From: Gallionella sp. | GTDB lineage: Bacteria; Pseudomonadota; Gammaproteobacteria; Burkholderiales; Gallionellaceae | DNA: 64,000 nucleotides | Reading direction: 5' to 3' | Assembly: GCA_028687575.1 (NCBI GenBank) | Contig: JAQTZW010000006.1 | Location: 1-64,000 of the forward strand | Shown here: piece after piece, positions 17,733 through 28,361 of the stretch | How the letters are laid out: every line of letters begins with the position of its first letter | How positions within the stretch are numbered: the first letter of the stretch is position 1 | Made by a program: the position numbers and the translations under genes | Notes under the pieces: model-generated | What the model saw: only the letters and a program-made list of their open reading frames with translations | Database searches by the model: none | What the model was told of the DNA's origin: nothing

Positions 17733-20411
17733 TCACAGCATCTTTTGTACCGACTTGATGCTGTCGTCCTCTTCGCTGGTGACAATCTCGAACTCCATCC
17801 GCTCCATCAGGTGCAGCATGTCCGCATTATTCTTCAGCACTTCGCCCTGCATCACTTTCATGCCCTTGGAACGGGCAGCATCCATCAGCCCGTTCATCAG
17901 CTTCTGACCCAGTCCCTTGCCGCGCATGTTGTCGGCGATCACCAGCGCGAATTCGCAGCTTTCGCCATCCGGGTTGATGGCGAAACGCGCCACACCCAGC
18001 TCGACCTCGCGGCCATGTTGCTCGGTCACCGCGACCAGTGCCATCTCGCGGCTGTAGTCTATCTGGGTGAAACGCACCAGCATCGCCTGACTCAGTTCCT
18101 GTACGCTGTTCATGAAACGGAAGTAGCGGGTCTGCTCGGACAGGTTGCGCACGAAATCCTGCACCAACTCGGCGTCTTCTGGGCGGATGGGACGGATGGT
18201 GATGTCGGTGCCGTCGGCCAGTTGCCAGTGGCTGACCAGATGGGTCGGATACGGGTAGATCGCCATGTGTGAATAGCGGTCGGCGCTAGGCTGGCGGAAT
18301 TCCACCACGATACGCGCGTCGGCGGCCAGCACACCCCGCTCGTCCACGATCAGCGGATTGATGTCCATCTCGGCCAGCATCGGCAGTTCGCAGACCATCT
18401 CGGAGACGCGCAGCAACACGGACTCCAGCGCTTCGACATCGGCGGGCGGCATGTGGCGGAACGCCTTCAGCAGTTTCGAGACCTGAGTGCGGCTGATCAG
18501 GTCGCGCGCCAGAAACACGTTCAGCGGCGGCAAGGCGACCGATGCATCGCCCATCACTTCCACGGTCGTGCCACCCGCGCCGAAGGTAATCACCGGGCCA
18601 AACACCGGGTCGCGGATCACGCCCACCATCAGTTCACGGCCATTTTTCTTGACGATCATAGGCTGGATGGAAATGCCATCCACGTGCGAACCGGGGCGGT
18701 TGCGCTTGATGTTCTCGGTGATCTCGTGATACGCCGCGCGCACCGCCTGCGCGTTGGTCAGATTCAGCATCACGCCGCCGGCATCGCTCTTGTGCGTGAT
18801 GTCACGCGAATTCACCTTCATTGCCACCGGGAAACCCAATTGCTGCGCAATCAGCAGCGCCTCGTTGGGCGATCGGGCGATCATGGTCTGCGCGACCGGA
18901 ATATGGAAGGCCGACAGCACCGCCTTGGACTCCATTTCGCTCAAGACACGGCGCTTGTCCTGCAAGGCGCCTTCGATGACCATGCGCGCGCCTTCCACAT
19001 CCGGCTCCAGATGGTGAGACAAAGGCCCCGGCATCTGCATCAGCAGCTTCTGGTTCTGGTAATAATCGGACAGGTACGAGAACACCTCAACCGCCGGTTC
19101 CGGTGTGCGGAAATTGGGTTTTTTGGCATGGGCAAACAGCCGGCGCGACTCTGCCACCTGCGACTCGCCCATCCAGCAGGTCAGCAACGGTTTGTTGTAT
19201 TGATTGGCCAGTTCGATGACAACTTCGGCGGCAGCCAGCGGCTTGGTCATCGCCTGCGGCGTCAGGATAGTCAGCACGCCGTCCACGTTCGGGTCTTCCA
19301 GACAGGCAGCGACCGCATGCTGGTAGCGGTCGGCCTGCGCGTCACCGATCACATCCACCGGATTGCCGTGCGACCAGTTGGGCGGCAACACCTCATTGAG
19401 GCGCGTTATGGTAGCTTCCGACAGTTCCGCCATCTGCAAGCCCAGATCGGATGCACAATCGGTTGCCATCACACCCGGCCCACCACCGTTGGTGACGATG
19501 GCCAGACGGTTGCCGGAGGGATGGAAGCCGCACGACAGCGCCTTGGCCGCCGAGAACAACTGGGTCACGGTCTGCACCCGCACCACGCCGGCGCGACGCA
19601 CGGCGGCATCGAACGCATCGTCTGAGCCGACTAGCGAGGCGGTATGCGACATCGCCGCCTTGGAACCGGCCTCGTGGCGGCCTACTTTTATCAGAATCAC
19701 CGGCTTGACGCGCGCGGCAGCGCGCAGCGAGCTCATAAAGCGGCGCGATTCGCGGATGCCTTCGATGTACATCAGGATGCTGTGCGTCTTCGGGTCGGAC
19801 ACCAGATAGTCGAGTATCTCGCCGAAATCCACGTCGGCAGACGAGCCCATCGAAACCACGCTGGAAAAGCCCACATCATTAACCTGCGCCCAATCCAGAA
19901 TCGCGGTGCAAAGCGCGCCGGATTGCGACACCAGCGCCAGATTGCCGGTATTCGCCCCGCCGTGATTGAAGGTGGCATTCAAACCGATACCCGGGCGCAT
20001 CACGCCCAGACAGTTCGGGCCGACCAGCCGGATGCCGTGCGCTCTCGCCTTGTCCAGCACCTGGCGCTCCAGTTCCTTACCTTCCGGGCCGATCTCGCCG
20101 AAGCCGGCGGTGATGATGACCGCCGCCTTGACGCCGTGACGACCGCAATCTTCGATGATGCCGGGTACGGTCTGCGGCGGCGTGGCAATCACGGCCAGTT
20201 CGACGCCGCCCTCGATGTCCGAGATCGCGGCATAGGCGCGCTGCCCCTGCACTTCGGCAACACGCGAATTGACCGGATACAGCGCCCCCTGAAAGCCGCT
20301 CTCCAGCATATTGTGAAAAACAATCTGGCCGACCGCATCCACGCGATCACTGGCCCCGAAAACAGCCACGGATTTGGGTGCAAACAACGGAGTAAGGTAG
20401 TGTTTTGACAT
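17733..20411 (-). CDS. PatZ-type ADP-forming acyl-CoA ligase fused to a GNAT acetyltransferase
   Basis: 892 residues with the domain order of Salmonella Pat/E. coli PatZ. A CoA-binding Rossmann domain (KSVAVFGASD), succinyl-CoA-ligase-like domains with the phosphohistidine segment MSHTASLVGSD, an ATP-grasp domain (GFPVAMKVNSRDITHKSDAGG), then a GNAT domain from ~725 with the acetyl-CoA motif NMRGKGLGQKLM. In Pat the ligase half is regulatory, binding acetyl-CoA, and the GNAT half acetylates lysines such as that of acetyl-CoA synthetase. Here the ligase histidine is kept, so catalytic ligase activity cannot be excluded. Monocistronic. Confidence 0.9.
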   Translation of the reverse strand: MSKHYLTPLFAPKSVAVFGASDRVDAVGQIVFHNMLESGFQGALYPVNSRVAEVQGQRAYAAISDIEGGVELAVIATPPQTVPGIIEDCGRHGVKAAVIITAGFGEIGPEGKELERQVLDKARAHGIRLVGPNCLGVMRPGIGLNATFNHGGANTGNLALVSQSGALCTAILDWAQVNDVGFSSVVSMGSSADVDFGEILDYLVSDPKTHSILMYIEGIRESRRFMSSLRAAARVKPVILIKVGRHEAGSKAAMSHTASLVGSDDAFDAAVRRAGVVRVQTVTQLFSAAKALSCGFHPSGNRLAIVTNGGGPGVMATDCASDLGLQMAELSEATITRLNEVLPPNWSHGNPVDVIGDAQADRYQHAVAACLEDPNVDGVLTILTPQAMTKPLAAAEVVIELANQYNKPLLTCWMGESQVAESRRLFAHAKKPNFRTPEPAVEVFSYLSDYYQNQKLLMQMPGPLSHHLEPDVEGARMVIEGALQDKRRVLSEMESKAVLSAFHIPVAQTMIARSPNEALLIAQQLGFPVAMKVNSRDITHKSDAGGVMLNLTNAQAVRAAYHEITENIKRNRPGSHVDGISIQPMIVKKNGRELMVGVIRDPVFGPVITFGAGGTTVEVMGDASVALPPLNVFLARDLISRTQVSKLLKAFRHMPPADVEALESVLLRVSEMVCELPMLAEMDINPLIVDERGVLAADARIVVEFRQPSADRYSHMAIYPYPTHLVSHWQLADGTDITIRPIRPEDAELVQDFVRNLSEQTRYFRFMNSVQELSQAMLVRFTQIDYSREMALVAVTEQHGREVELGVARFAINPDGESCEFALVIADNMRGKGLGQKLMNGLMDAARSKGMKVMQGEVLKNNADMLHLMERMEFEIVTSEEDDSIKSVQKML

Positions 20412-20510
20412 AATGTAGTACCGATTGAATGTTGCAGGAATCTTATAAGCGGATTGTTACCGGAGACTTGCAGACTGTTGCCGAACGATTGCCAATAAGG
20501 AATACGAATG

Positions 20511-20550
20511 AATCACCATGTGGCGAGATTATCCTCGCCACATGGTGATT
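20511..20550. terminator. Perfect 17-bp inverted repeat downstream of the che/hsb operon
   Basis: Arms at 20511-20527 and 20534-20550 are exact reverse complements (AATCACCATGTGGCGAG) around a 6-base loop. It lies about 80 bases beyond the stop of the last gene of the long minus-strand che operon and about 100 bases before patZ. No T-run follows on the minus strand. It could be a factor-assisted terminator, an RNA-stabilising hairpin or an operator; the terminator role is inferred from position. Confidence 0.5.
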
Positions 20551-20629
20551 TCTCCAGATATTTTTTCAGGATTGCGGAAATACCGGGGGCACATCATTCG
20601 CACAACCCGCAACAGCCAATATTCAGCCG

Positions 20630-22378
20630 CTAGGCTTTCCACAAATCGACATAGGCGAGCGCTTGCGAACCGTTACCGGAGTAGTGCAATGCACTGGCGA
20701 TGGTGTTGAGCAGCGCGATCCCCCTGCCGTGCCGCTGATGGTTAGACTTTAAGCCTGCACCGAACTGCCCGGCATAATCGAATCCATCCCCGCTGTCCTT
20801 GATCGTGATCTTGAGGCAACCGCAAGTCTCGCATTCATACCGCTCCAGATGCATGTCAATCTGTCCGTGCTGCAATTCGGCAAGCCGGGCGGCTCGCTCG
20901 GAGTAATACAGCTCCATGCCGTCCGGCTGATTCTTCAGCGTGGAATCCAGCTTCAACACGCCATGATCCAGCGCATTGTTGAACAGCTCGGACAACACCA
21001 GAAACAGCTTCCCTTCGGCATTCCCGCCTTCGAACTGGCCGGTGATGCCAAGCAGAAAAGGCACCACATCCAACCGCTTGAGCTGCGGGGCGGTCATAGT
21101 CACGGAAAAGCTCCAAGAAATATTACCAGCCTTGCCTTGGCTGCAAAGCTCATCGGCATTCTGACTGATAGGTATCAGGGGCGGCTTGGTTTGCTTGGCC
21201 GCATCACGTTCAGGTGGCTGGTAGGCCACCGTTACCAGCGCGACATCGTCCTGCGGTGAAGCACCCATCAATTTGGACTCTATCACCCCGACCACCCGGT
21301 CGAACAACTGTTCCGATGAGGACAACTGCGCTTCGGACAGTAACCCGCTGTGTTCCAGCAAACGCCCGTCCGCAGTGCCGATTTCAGTCACCCCGTCGGA
21401 ACACAGCATCAATGTCTTTGGCGTGTCGCCCAAATTGTAATATTCCAAACTGGCATCAAAGTCTGTGGGGCCGACCACGCCCAAAGGCAATTGGCGCGAA
21501 CTGAAGCAATGCTCTACCGCCGTACCATCAGGACTTAACAACAACACAGCCGGACACCCGCCATTCCATACCTGTACCGTGCCGGTATCGGGATTCAGCG
21601 AAAGCATCACCGCAGCCACGAACCTCGGTAGCGGCAGATAATCACGCACCCGCCGGTTGATCTCGCGCACGATGGCCGGAATATCGAATCCCTTAGCTGT
21701 CATCTGATAAAACGGCTGGGTCAGCGGAATCACCGCCAGCGCTGCCGTCAGACCATGTCCTGCGCTGTCGGCCAGCAAAACATGCAGGGAATTGTCGGGC
21801 TTGCGCGCCACCGCGATCAGATCCCCGCTGAAATTGTCCGCCGCCTTGAAAAAATAGCGCACCAGCGGATCGTTGATCTTATCCATCGCGGTGAACTGCC
21901 GGATGAACTCGCGTGCGGTATCGGCCTCGTCCTCGATGCGCGAACGATAATCCTGCAGGCGTTTGTTCTGGCTCAGGCGAATTTGAAACAGCTGTATCTT
22001 GGCCTGCAATATCTCGCGGCTTACCGGCTTGAACAGGTAATCGTCGCCGCCGGCCCGCAACCCCTGCAACACGTACTGATTCTCGGTATGTGCGGAAAGG
22101 AAAATGACCGGAAACCAATGGGTGACCCTGTTGCGCAGCTCGCGCACCGCATCAAAACCACTCATACCGGGCATCGCCACATCCATCAGCACCAGCTCTG
22201 GCATTTCCTCTGCACACCGCTCCAACGCCTCAGGCCCACTCTCGGCGATGGCAGTCTGATGCCCCATCTTGTCGAGCATGGCTTTGAGCAACTGGCGATT
22301 GACGTTGGAATCATCCACCACCAGAATCTTCAACGGGGAAAGCAGGTTCGGGTTCATGGCGCGCTCGAAGGCGATCAT
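20630..22378 (-). CDS. HsbR/RsbU-like response regulator with PP2C phosphatase and HATPase kinase domains
   Basis: 582 residues with three domains: a receiver (residues ~17-130, phospho-acceptor Asp66 in LVLMDVAMPG), a PP2C/SpoIIE-type phosphatase (~180-395; LADSAGHGLTAAL, LCSDGVTEIG, PQDDVALV) and a C-terminal GHKL anti-sigma-kinase-like domain (LVLSELFNNALDHG, then KDSGDGFDYAGQFGAG). This is the layout of Pseudomonas HsbR and Shewanella CrsR, which both phosphorylate and dephosphorylate a STAS antagonist. The start at 22378 overlaps the STAS gene stop by four bases; Met8 at 22357 is an alternative start. Confidence 0.88.
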   Translation of the reverse strand: MIAFERAMNPNLLSPLKILVVDDSNVNRQLLKAMLDKMGHQTAIAESGPEALERCAEEMPELVLMDVAMPGMSGFDAVRELRNRVTHWFPVIFLSAHTENQYVLQGLRAGGDDYLFKPVSREILQAKIQLFQIRLSQNKRLQDYRSRIEDEADTAREFIRQFTAMDKINDPLVRYFFKAADNFSGDLIAVARKPDNSLHVLLADSAGHGLTAALAVIPLTQPFYQMTAKGFDIPAIVREINRRVRDYLPLPRFVAAVMLSLNPDTGTVQVWNGGCPAVLLLSPDGTAVEHCFSSRQLPLGVVGPTDFDASLEYYNLGDTPKTLMLCSDGVTEIGTADGRLLEHSGLLSEAQLSSSEQLFDRVVGVIESKLMGASPQDDVALVTVAYQPPERDAAKQTKPPLIPISQNADELCSQGKAGNISWSFSVTMTAPQLKRLDVVPFLLGITGQFEGGNAEGKLFLVLSELFNNALDHGVLKLDSTLKNQPDGMELYYSERAARLAELQHGQIDMHLERYECETCGCLKITIKDSGDGFDYAGQFGAGLKSNHQRHGRGIALLNTIASALHYSGNGSQALAYVDLWKA

Positions 22379-22689
22379 TTCAGGATGGTGAACAGTTTGC
22401 TGAAATTGGCGATATCCAAAATCTGCGCAACCGTGGCACTGGGATTGCTCAATACCACGTTCTTGCCGGCGGCTTGGGTACGTTCGCGCAACAGCATCAA
22501 CATGCCAAGTGCCGAACTATCCAGATACTCGATATCCTTCATGTCAATTTCAATCGTCCTGACACCACCATCCAGCAACAAGGGCTCATAAACGTGCTTT
22601 ACGGCACGGTGCTTATTAAAGTCGAAACGCCCTGCCAGTCTGACGATGGCCTTATCCCCTGCCATCGAAGTATTAATTTGCAGCGCCAT
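22375..22689 (-). CDS. STAS-domain anti-sigma factor antagonist (HsbA-like)
   Basis: 104 residues, a single STAS domain. The phosphorylatable serine is in YLDSSALGML (Ser58), the same place as in SpoIIAA. In Pseudomonas the homologue HsbA binds FlgM when unphosphorylated, freeing FliA, and binds a diguanylate cyclase when phosphorylated. The partner phosphatase/kinase gene overlaps downstream, and flgM and fliA are in this window, so the same circuit is plausible here (inference). The 48-base gap to cheB and the shared strand suggest it belongs to the cheW-cheB operon. Confidence 0.88.
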   Translation of the reverse strand: MALQINTSMAGDKAIVRLAGRFDFNKHRAVKHVYEPLLLDGGVRTIEIDMKDIEYLDSSALGMLMLLRERTQAAGKNVVLSNPSATVAQILDIANFSKLFTILK

Positions 22690-22737
22690 GCCATTTCTCC
22701 TGAATAAATTGATATTCCGTTTTGATTGTCATTTTCA

Positions 22738-23826
22738 TCACAATCTGTTCCTGCCCCCGCTGCCGACCACTCGTGACAACACGCGCTGCGCCATCTCGTG
22801 TATCGGCACGATCTCCTGTACTGCACCAATCTCAACTGCGGCGCGCGGCATGCCGTACACCACGCAGGTCGCCTCGTCCTGTGCGAAATTGTATGAGCCA
22901 GCCTGTCGCATCTCCAGCATGCCGACCGCACCGTCCTTACCCATGCCGGTCAGCATCACGCCAATGGCATTTTCACCGGCACATTCGGCAGCCGAACGGA
23001 ACAACACCTCAACAGACGGGCGATGGCGATTGACCGGTTCGCTCTGACTCAGTGCGATGACATAGTTCGAGCCGCTGCGCTTGAGCAGCAAGTGCGAATG
23101 ACCAGGTGCCAGATAAGCATGCCCCGGCAATACGCGTTCGTTATGTACCGCTTCGCTCACTGTCATCTTGCTTAGCCCATTCAGACGCTCGGCAAAAGAC
23201 TTGGTAAATGCCTCCGGCATGTGCTGCGCGATCAGGATGGCCGGCGCATCAGCAGGCATCGGCATCAGGAATTCCTTGAGCGCTTCCGTGCCGCCGGTTG
23301 AAGAACCCACCATGATGAGTTTTTCGGTGCTGGATAAGCGGCTGCCCACCGAGGGCAGATTTATGCCGCCAAAGGCCGGCGAACTGCTGCGGCTCTTTAG
23401 CCGTGCGCGCGAGGCTGCGCGTATCTTGTCGGCGATCTCGTCCGCATAAGCTTGCATCCCCTCCATCACACCGAGCCGGGGTTTGGCGAGAAAATCCACG
23501 GCGCCCAGCTCCAGTGCCCGCAACGCAGCCACCGAACCACGTTCTGTCAACGTCGAGATCATCAATACCGGCATCGGCCGCAGGCGCATCAATTTTTCAA
23601 GGAACGTCAGCCCGTCCATCTCCGGCATCTCCACGTCCAGCGTCAGCACATCGGGATTGTAGGTCTTGATCATCTCGCGCGCCTGCAACGGGTTGGAAGC
23701 CGCACCGACCGCCTCCATGTCAGGCTGGCTATTGACGATTTCCTTGAGAATGCTGCGTATCAACGCCGAATCGTCAACGATCAGCACCTTGATTTTTCTT
23801 TCACCCGGTTTTGCTGCATTCAGCAT
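22738..23826 (-). CDS. cheB: Chemotaxis methylesterase/glutamine deamidase CheB
   Basis: 362 residues. The receiver domain has Asp64 ([12 protein letters not shown]). The methylesterase domain has the catalytic triad Ser176 (GSSTGGTEA), His202 (AQHMPEAF) and Asp298 (GMGKDGAVG). Phosphorylated by CheA, it removes methyl groups from receptor glutamates and so drives adaptation. It follows cheR and cheD on the same strand, the usual adaptation module. The 30-residue linker is Ser/Arg-rich. Confidence 0.96.
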   Translation of the reverse strand: MLNAAKPGERKIKVLIVDDSALIRSILKEIVNSQPDMEAVGAASNPLQAREMIKTYNPDVLTLDVEMPEMDGLTFLEKLMRLRPMPVLMISTLTERGSVAALRALELGAVDFLAKPRLGVMEGMQAYADEIADKIRAASRARLKSRSSSPAFGGINLPSVGSRLSSTEKLIMVGSSTGGTEALKEFLMPMPADAPAILIAQHMPEAFTKSFAERLNGLSKMTVSEAVHNERVLPGHAYLAPGHSHLLLKRSGSNYVIALSQSEPVNRHRPSVEVLFRSAAECAGENAIGVMLTGMGKDGAVGMLEMRQAGSYNFAQDEATCVVYGMPRAAVEIGAVQEIVPIHEMAQRVLSRVVGSGGRNRL

Positions 23827-23870
23827 TGAAATTCCCCAATAAATACGCCACCTGTTTGCAAAGGAAATAC

Positions 23871-24482
23871 TCAGAACAACTCCACCTCGCCCTGCACCTC
23901 TGAAGAACGTATGCGTGCCACATACTGGCGTTCGCGCTCGATGATGGTTTCGTTGTGCATAGTGCGCAACTGTTTCACCAGCACCCTTCCGGTATTCGGG
24001 AAGTAATAAACCTTGCGTGGGTAGTTATCCAGCAGGTCCTGTGCCGCAACGGCGATTTTCTCGACCTTCAGATAATCCAGCACGAACCTGGCATTGCGCT
24101 CCCCCACGTTCGCCACGGTAAATCCGCGCATCACGTTGCCGCCACCGAACACCTTGGCTTCCAGATTGTTACGCCTCGCGCCGCTCTTGATGAGCTGGTT
24201 GATCATCAGCTCCATCGCATAAGTTCCATAGCGACCCGCCAGCCCCACCGGACTGCCGGTGTCGCTTTTGCTGTCCGGCAGCATGAAATGATTCATCCCG
24301 CCGATGCCGGTATGTTTGTCTCGAATGCAGGCTGCCACGCACGATCCCAGCACCGTCACCAGCACCATGTCGCGACCGGTCACATAGTATTCACCCGGCA
24401 ATATCTTCACCGCCTCGATATTGAAATTGCGGTCGAAATAGACATTCGGCGAGACTATTTCTTCATAATCGTGATCAGACAT
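23871..24482 (-). CDS. cheD: Chemoreceptor glutamine deamidase CheD
   Basis: 203 residues from the ATG at 24482, which has GAGGAG upstream; a longer frame to 24623 runs back into cheR. The papain-like active site is visible: Cys48 in [11 protein letters not shown] and His65 in [10 protein letters not shown]. CheD converts receptor Gln to Glu. The protein is longer than the ~160-residue minimal form and ends in QGEVELF, an acidic-aromatic tail resembling that of the receptor-like protein at 31.6-32.8 kb. It lies 7 bases after the cheR stop, so translation should be coupled. Confidence 0.95.
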   Translation of the reverse strand: MSDHDYEEIVSPNVYFDRNFNIEAVKILPGEYYVTGRDMVLVTVLGSCVAACIRDKHTGIGGMNHFMLPDSKSDTGSPVGLAGRYGTYAMELMINQLIKSGARRNNLEAKVFGGGNVMRGFTVANVGERNARFVLDYLKVEKIAVAAQDLLDNYPRKVYYFPNTGRVLVKQLRTMHNETIIERERQYVARIRSSEVQGEVELF

Positions 24483-24489
24483 GCGCTCC

Positions 24490-25365
24490 TCACTGATTTT
24501 TTTCTGTTTTGCGCTGCTGTTCCTGCACCTGCGGTGCAAGTTCATAAACCGTCTTGCCGCGCAGCCTGAAATAGCCATTGGCGTGACTGAAATTTTCCGA
24601 ATGGCCGGCGTACAGCAAGCCATCGCTGCGCAACAGCGGAGCCATTTTTTTCAGGATTGCAAACTGAGTTTCCTTATCGAAATAAATCATTACGTTACGG
24701 CAGAAAATAGCATCCACGCGATCACGTATCGGCCAAGTCGCATCCAGCAGATTCAGCTTGCGAAAGGTGATCATGTTTTGCAGTTCCGGGCGCACCTTGA
24801 CGAATCCCTGCTGCGCCCCGCTCCCCTTGAAGAAAAATCGCTTGAGCAACGCGGCATCCAGTTTTTCCACCCGCTCCATCGCATAGACACCCTTGCGCGC
24901 AATATCCAGCACATTGGTATCCAGGTCGGTGGCGATGATCTTGACTGGCGGCGTGAAGCTGTCAAACGCGTCTACCGCCGTCATCGCCAGTGAATACGGT
25001 TCTTCGCCGGTAGAACTGGCAGAACACCACAACACGATGGGATGGCTGCGGCCTATCCGCTTCATTTGCTCTGCCAGTACCGGGAAATGATGATGCTCGC
25101 GGAAAAACGAAGTCAGGTTGGTGGTCAGCGAATTGACGAACGCTTCCCACTCCTGCTCATCGTTTTGTTCCAGCAATCGCAGGTATTCGCCGAAAGTATT
25201 GATACCTGTCGCCCGCAGGCGGCGCGACAGCCGGCTATAAACCAACTCCTGCTTGGTATCGTTGAGCGAGATGCCGGCGTGATCGTAGATCATCTTGCGC
25301 ACCCGTTCAAAATCCTGTCGGGTGAAATGAAACTCTCGGCTTGCTGGGTCTTTGCTGTCGGCCAT
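24490..25365 (-). CDS. cheR: Chemotaxis protein methyltransferase CheR
   Basis: 291 residues from the ATG at 25365, preceded by AGGTGAG. The N-terminal helical domain (RQDFERVRKMIYDHAGISL) is followed by the SAM-binding domain (LWCSASSTGEEPYSLAM, ATDLDTNVLDIARKG, FCRNVMIYFD). It methylates receptor glutamates with S-adenosylmethionine. The receptor encoded just upstream ends in a pentapeptide of the CheR/CheB-tethering type, so enzyme and docking partner are adjacent. Confidence 0.96.
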   Translation of the reverse strand: MADSKDPASREFHFTRQDFERVRKMIYDHAGISLNDTKQELVYSRLSRRLRATGINTFGEYLRLLEQNDEQEWEAFVNSLTTNLTSFFREHHHFPVLAEQMKRIGRSHPIVLWCSASSTGEEPYSLAMTAVDAFDSFTPPVKIIATDLDTNVLDIARKGVYAMERVEKLDAALLKRFFFKGSGAQQGFVKVRPELQNMITFRKLNLLDATWPIRDRVDAIFCRNVMIYFDKETQFAILKKMAPLLRSDGLLYAGHSENFSHANGYFRLRGKTVYELAPQVQEQQRKTEKNQ

Positions 25366-25465
25366 TTTACTCACCTGCAATGTAACGAGGAGGGAACACA
25401 AGGAGCGTGGTATGGCGCAGATGGACGGCGTCTGTCTGATCCTCCCTCATTCCTCGCGCACATGA

Positions 25466-28330
25466 TCAAAACTCCTTCCAGTCCCCATCGTCCGATTCGG
25501 GCAACTTGGCCGGTCTGGAGCGGCTGGCCGTATCGCGCGCCACGACAACCTTGCGCTGCTCAGTCAGTTTCGGCATCGCTGCCCGGCGCGGCTCCGGCAA
25601 CCTTGTCGGCGCACTCTCACCTGCAAGTTTGAAACTACTCATCAGGGCGGCCAGTTCCTGCGCCTGCTCTTCCAGCGACTCGGCAGCCGCAGCGGCCTGC
25701 TCGACCAGCGCAGCGTTCTGCTGGGTCACATCATCCATCTGCGTGATGGCGGTATTGACCTGCTCGATGCCCTGACTCTGTTCGGCTGATGCAGCGGTGA
25801 TCTCGGCCATGATGTCGGTCACCCGTTTGACCGAGTTGACCACCTCGTTCATGGTCTTGCCCGCATCGTCCACCAGCCGTGTACCCGCGCTCACCTTCTC
25901 GACGGAATCCCCGATCAGCTCCTTGATCTCCTTGGCCGCCGCCGCACTGCGTTGCGCCAGGTTGCGTACTTCGGATGCCACCACCGCAAAGCCGCGCCCT
26001 TGCTCGCCGGCACGGGCGGCTTCCACCGCCGCGTTCAACGCCAGGATGTTGGTCTGGAAGGCGATACCGTCAATCACGCTGATGATGTCCACAATCTTCT
26101 TCGAGCTTTCGCTAATCGAAGACATCGTGCCCACTACCTGCCCAACCACATTACCGCCCTTCACCGCGATGTCGGAAGCACTCATCGCCAGCTGGTTGGC
26201 CTGTTTGGCATTCTCGGCATTCTGCTTAACAGTCGAGGTCAGTTCTTCCATGCTGGCAGCCGTTTCTTCCAAACTGGATGCCTGTTCTTCGGTGCGAGAG
26301 GACAGATCGGTATTGCCGCTGGCGATTTCCTTGGAGGCCGTCCTGATCGTGTCGGCAGCTTCCTTGATACGGCTGATGGTAGCGGTCAACTGTGCCACGG
26401 TGGTGTTCGAGTCGTCCTTCAACTGACCGAATGTGCCCTGATAGTCCCCTGTGATCGTTTCGGTCAGATCACCTTGCGCCAGTGCACCCAGCACATGCGC
26501 CACCTCGTCCAATCCGACCGAACTGGTTTCCAGCAACTGATTGATATTTTTCGCCATGGTCAGGAAAAATGCGGTCTTGCCCTCCTCACTGATGCGGCGT
26601 GTGAATTCGCCGCATGATGCCGCCGTGACGATGCCGGCGATTTCCTCCTCCACCGCCAGTTCAGCGGTGCGGTCTATCCATTCGACCGCAGAGCCGAGAT
26701 GATCGCCCCGGTCGTTGATCACGGCGCTCACTGTCAGAGCGAAGGTGCGTCCACCCATCTTGATGGTGGCCTTTTGCGTGCCGCGCAAGCGTTCCAGTAT
26801 CTGTGCCTGATGGGCCGGATTCTTGTGGAATTGGTCAATGTTGGAACCCAGCAGGGAATTTGCATCGAAGCTTGAGAAATCCTTGCGGATATCCTCCTGT
26901 GCGGCCCTGAACATTTCCACGATCGCCTTGTTCATGTAGATGATGTTGCGGTGTTTGTCGGCAATCATCACGTTGGTGCTGACATTGTCCAGGCCGATCT
27001 TCACGCGCGTCACCTCGTCGGCGATGCGCCGTGCGTCCGACACCTCGAAACCCATGCGAATCTGCATGGATTTCATCGCATACATCAGTTGCCCGGTTTC
27101 ATCGTCCCGCTCGATATCGATCTGGTCGTGGTAATTACCTTGCGAAATACGGCGCAACTGCTCACCTGCCTGACGCAATGCACGGGTGATATAACGAATC
27201 AGCATCACGCCCAGAACCACTGATAACAGCGAGAACACCACCGCGATGGACAGTTGTAGGGTCGAGTAGAACCCGGCGGTGGCAACAGCTTTCTCGGAAG
27301 CGTCTTTGGCACGTTCGAGCTGGAATCGCTCCATCGCTTCTATGGTTTCTCTGGAATGATCCCGCAAAGGATTGACCTTGCTCAACAGATGACGCGTTGC
27401 CCCATCATAGTTGCCTGCCAGCACCATCTCGCGTACCGGCGCGATCCCTTCCGCCACATAAGCTACACGGGCTTTCTTCATCTCGGCGAATAGGGCCTTG
27501 CCCTTTTCCGAATTCACCTCCAGCTCAAGCTGGCTGAAAAGTTCATCCAGTTTGTTACGGTTCTCAACAATCTTATCCGTATGGAATGAGACGGGATGGT
27601 CATGCAACTTGGTATAGTTGTTGGTCGGATCATGTTCCAGAGCCGACTGCGCCTGAATATAGTTGTCCGCTGTCAGATAGCGGATGTCCGCGATTTTGTT
27701 GCTGATATCCATGCGTCTGACGGCGATATCCGCCATGCTGGATTCGACATCCTTCAGCGAAAGATAGGTCAGCACCCCGCTTATCGCCAGAGCACCTATC
27801 ATCATCGCCAGCACGCCTATCAGGCGTGCGCGTTCCGACATGTTGTGGAATTTACCGATGATGTTCTGCAGGGTGCCGGCTTTCACCGCCTTACCCTCGA
27901 CGATGCGCAGATTGCCCTGCTTGCCTTCGCGGAACAGGCGATAGGCCGCTTCGTGCGCCTCGATCACCGCCCGACTGGGCTTGCTGCGCACCGACATATA
28001 GCCGACGCAACTACCGCCCTCGAAAATTGGCGTGGCATTGGCGATCACCCAGTAGTAACCACCATCCTTGCGACGATTTTTTACGATCCCGGTCCAGGGT
28101 CGACCTTGCTTCAAGGTCTTCCATAAATCGTCGAAGGCCTCCACCGGCATGTCGGGATGACGCACCAGATTGTGCGGCTGGCCGATCAGCTCCTTTTCGG
28201 TAAAGCCGCTGGCCTCGATGAAATCGGGATTGACGTAGGTGATCAACCCTTTCAGGTCGGTCTTGGAAACGATCGAAGAACCTTCCTTGAGTTCATATTC
28301 GACGTTGGTCACAGGGGTGTTCATGCGCAT
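25466..28330 (-). CDS. PAS-domain methyl-accepting chemotaxis protein with a CheR-tether tail (Aer-like)
   Basis: 954 residues from the ATG at 28330, which has AGGAGAGG six bases upstream. The N-terminal PAS domain ([34 protein letters not shown]) resembles Aer and probably senses redox or energy through a flavin. Two membrane helices at ~175-200 and ~365-390 flank a periplasmic helical domain. Then come HAMP, a second PAS-like segment ([14 protein letters not shown]) and the signalling domain ([31 protein letters not shown]). The protein ends DWKEF, matching the xWxxF tether that binds CheR and CheB (NWETF in E. coli). The next genes are cheR, cheD and cheB. Confidence 0.93.
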   Translation of the reverse strand: MRMNTPVTNVEYELKEGSSIVSKTDLKGLITYVNPDFIEASGFTEKELIGQPHNLVRHPDMPVEAFDDLWKTLKQGRPWTGIVKNRRKDGGYYWVIANATPIFEGGSCVGYMSVRSKPSRAVIEAHEAAYRLFREGKQGNLRIVEGKAVKAGTLQNIIGKFHNMSERARLIGVLAMMIGALAISGVLTYLSLKDVESSMADIAVRRMDISNKIADIRYLTADNYIQAQSALEHDPTNNYTKLHDHPVSFHTDKIVENRNKLDELFSQLELEVNSEKGKALFAEMKKARVAYVAEGIAPVREMVLAGNYDGATRHLLSKVNPLRDHSRETIEAMERFQLERAKDASEKAVATAGFYSTLQLSIAVVFSLLSVVLGVMLIRYITRALRQAGEQLRRISQGNYHDQIDIERDDETGQLMYAMKSMQIRMGFEVSDARRIADEVTRVKIGLDNVSTNVMIADKHRNIIYMNKAIVEMFRAAQEDIRKDFSSFDANSLLGSNIDQFHKNPAHQAQILERLRGTQKATIKMGGRTFALTVSAVINDRGDHLGSAVEWIDRTAELAVEEEIAGIVTAASCGEFTRRISEEGKTAFFLTMAKNINQLLETSSVGLDEVAHVLGALAQGDLTETITGDYQGTFGQLKDDSNTTVAQLTATISRIKEAADTIRTASKEIASGNTDLSSRTEEQASSLEETAASMEELTSTVKQNAENAKQANQLAMSASDIAVKGGNVVGQVVGTMSSISESSKKIVDIISVIDGIAFQTNILALNAAVEAARAGEQGRGFAVVASEVRNLAQRSAAAAKEIKELIGDSVEKVSAGTRLVDDAGKTMNEVVNSVKRVTDIMAEITAASAEQSQGIEQVNTAITQMDDVTQQNAALVEQAAAAAESLEEQAQELAALMSSFKLAGESAPTRLPEPRRAAMPKLTEQRKVVVARDTASRSRPAKLPESDDGDWKEF

Positions 28331-28361
28331 GATTGCCTCTCCTATTGCCTTTGTTAGATTG

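Noticed and set aside
18453-19625. Plus-strand frame of 390 codons opposite the PatZ-like gene
   Set aside because: Antisense to a clear enzyme; the His/Arg/Gln-rich product has no domain and comes from the GC-rich third positions of the real gene.
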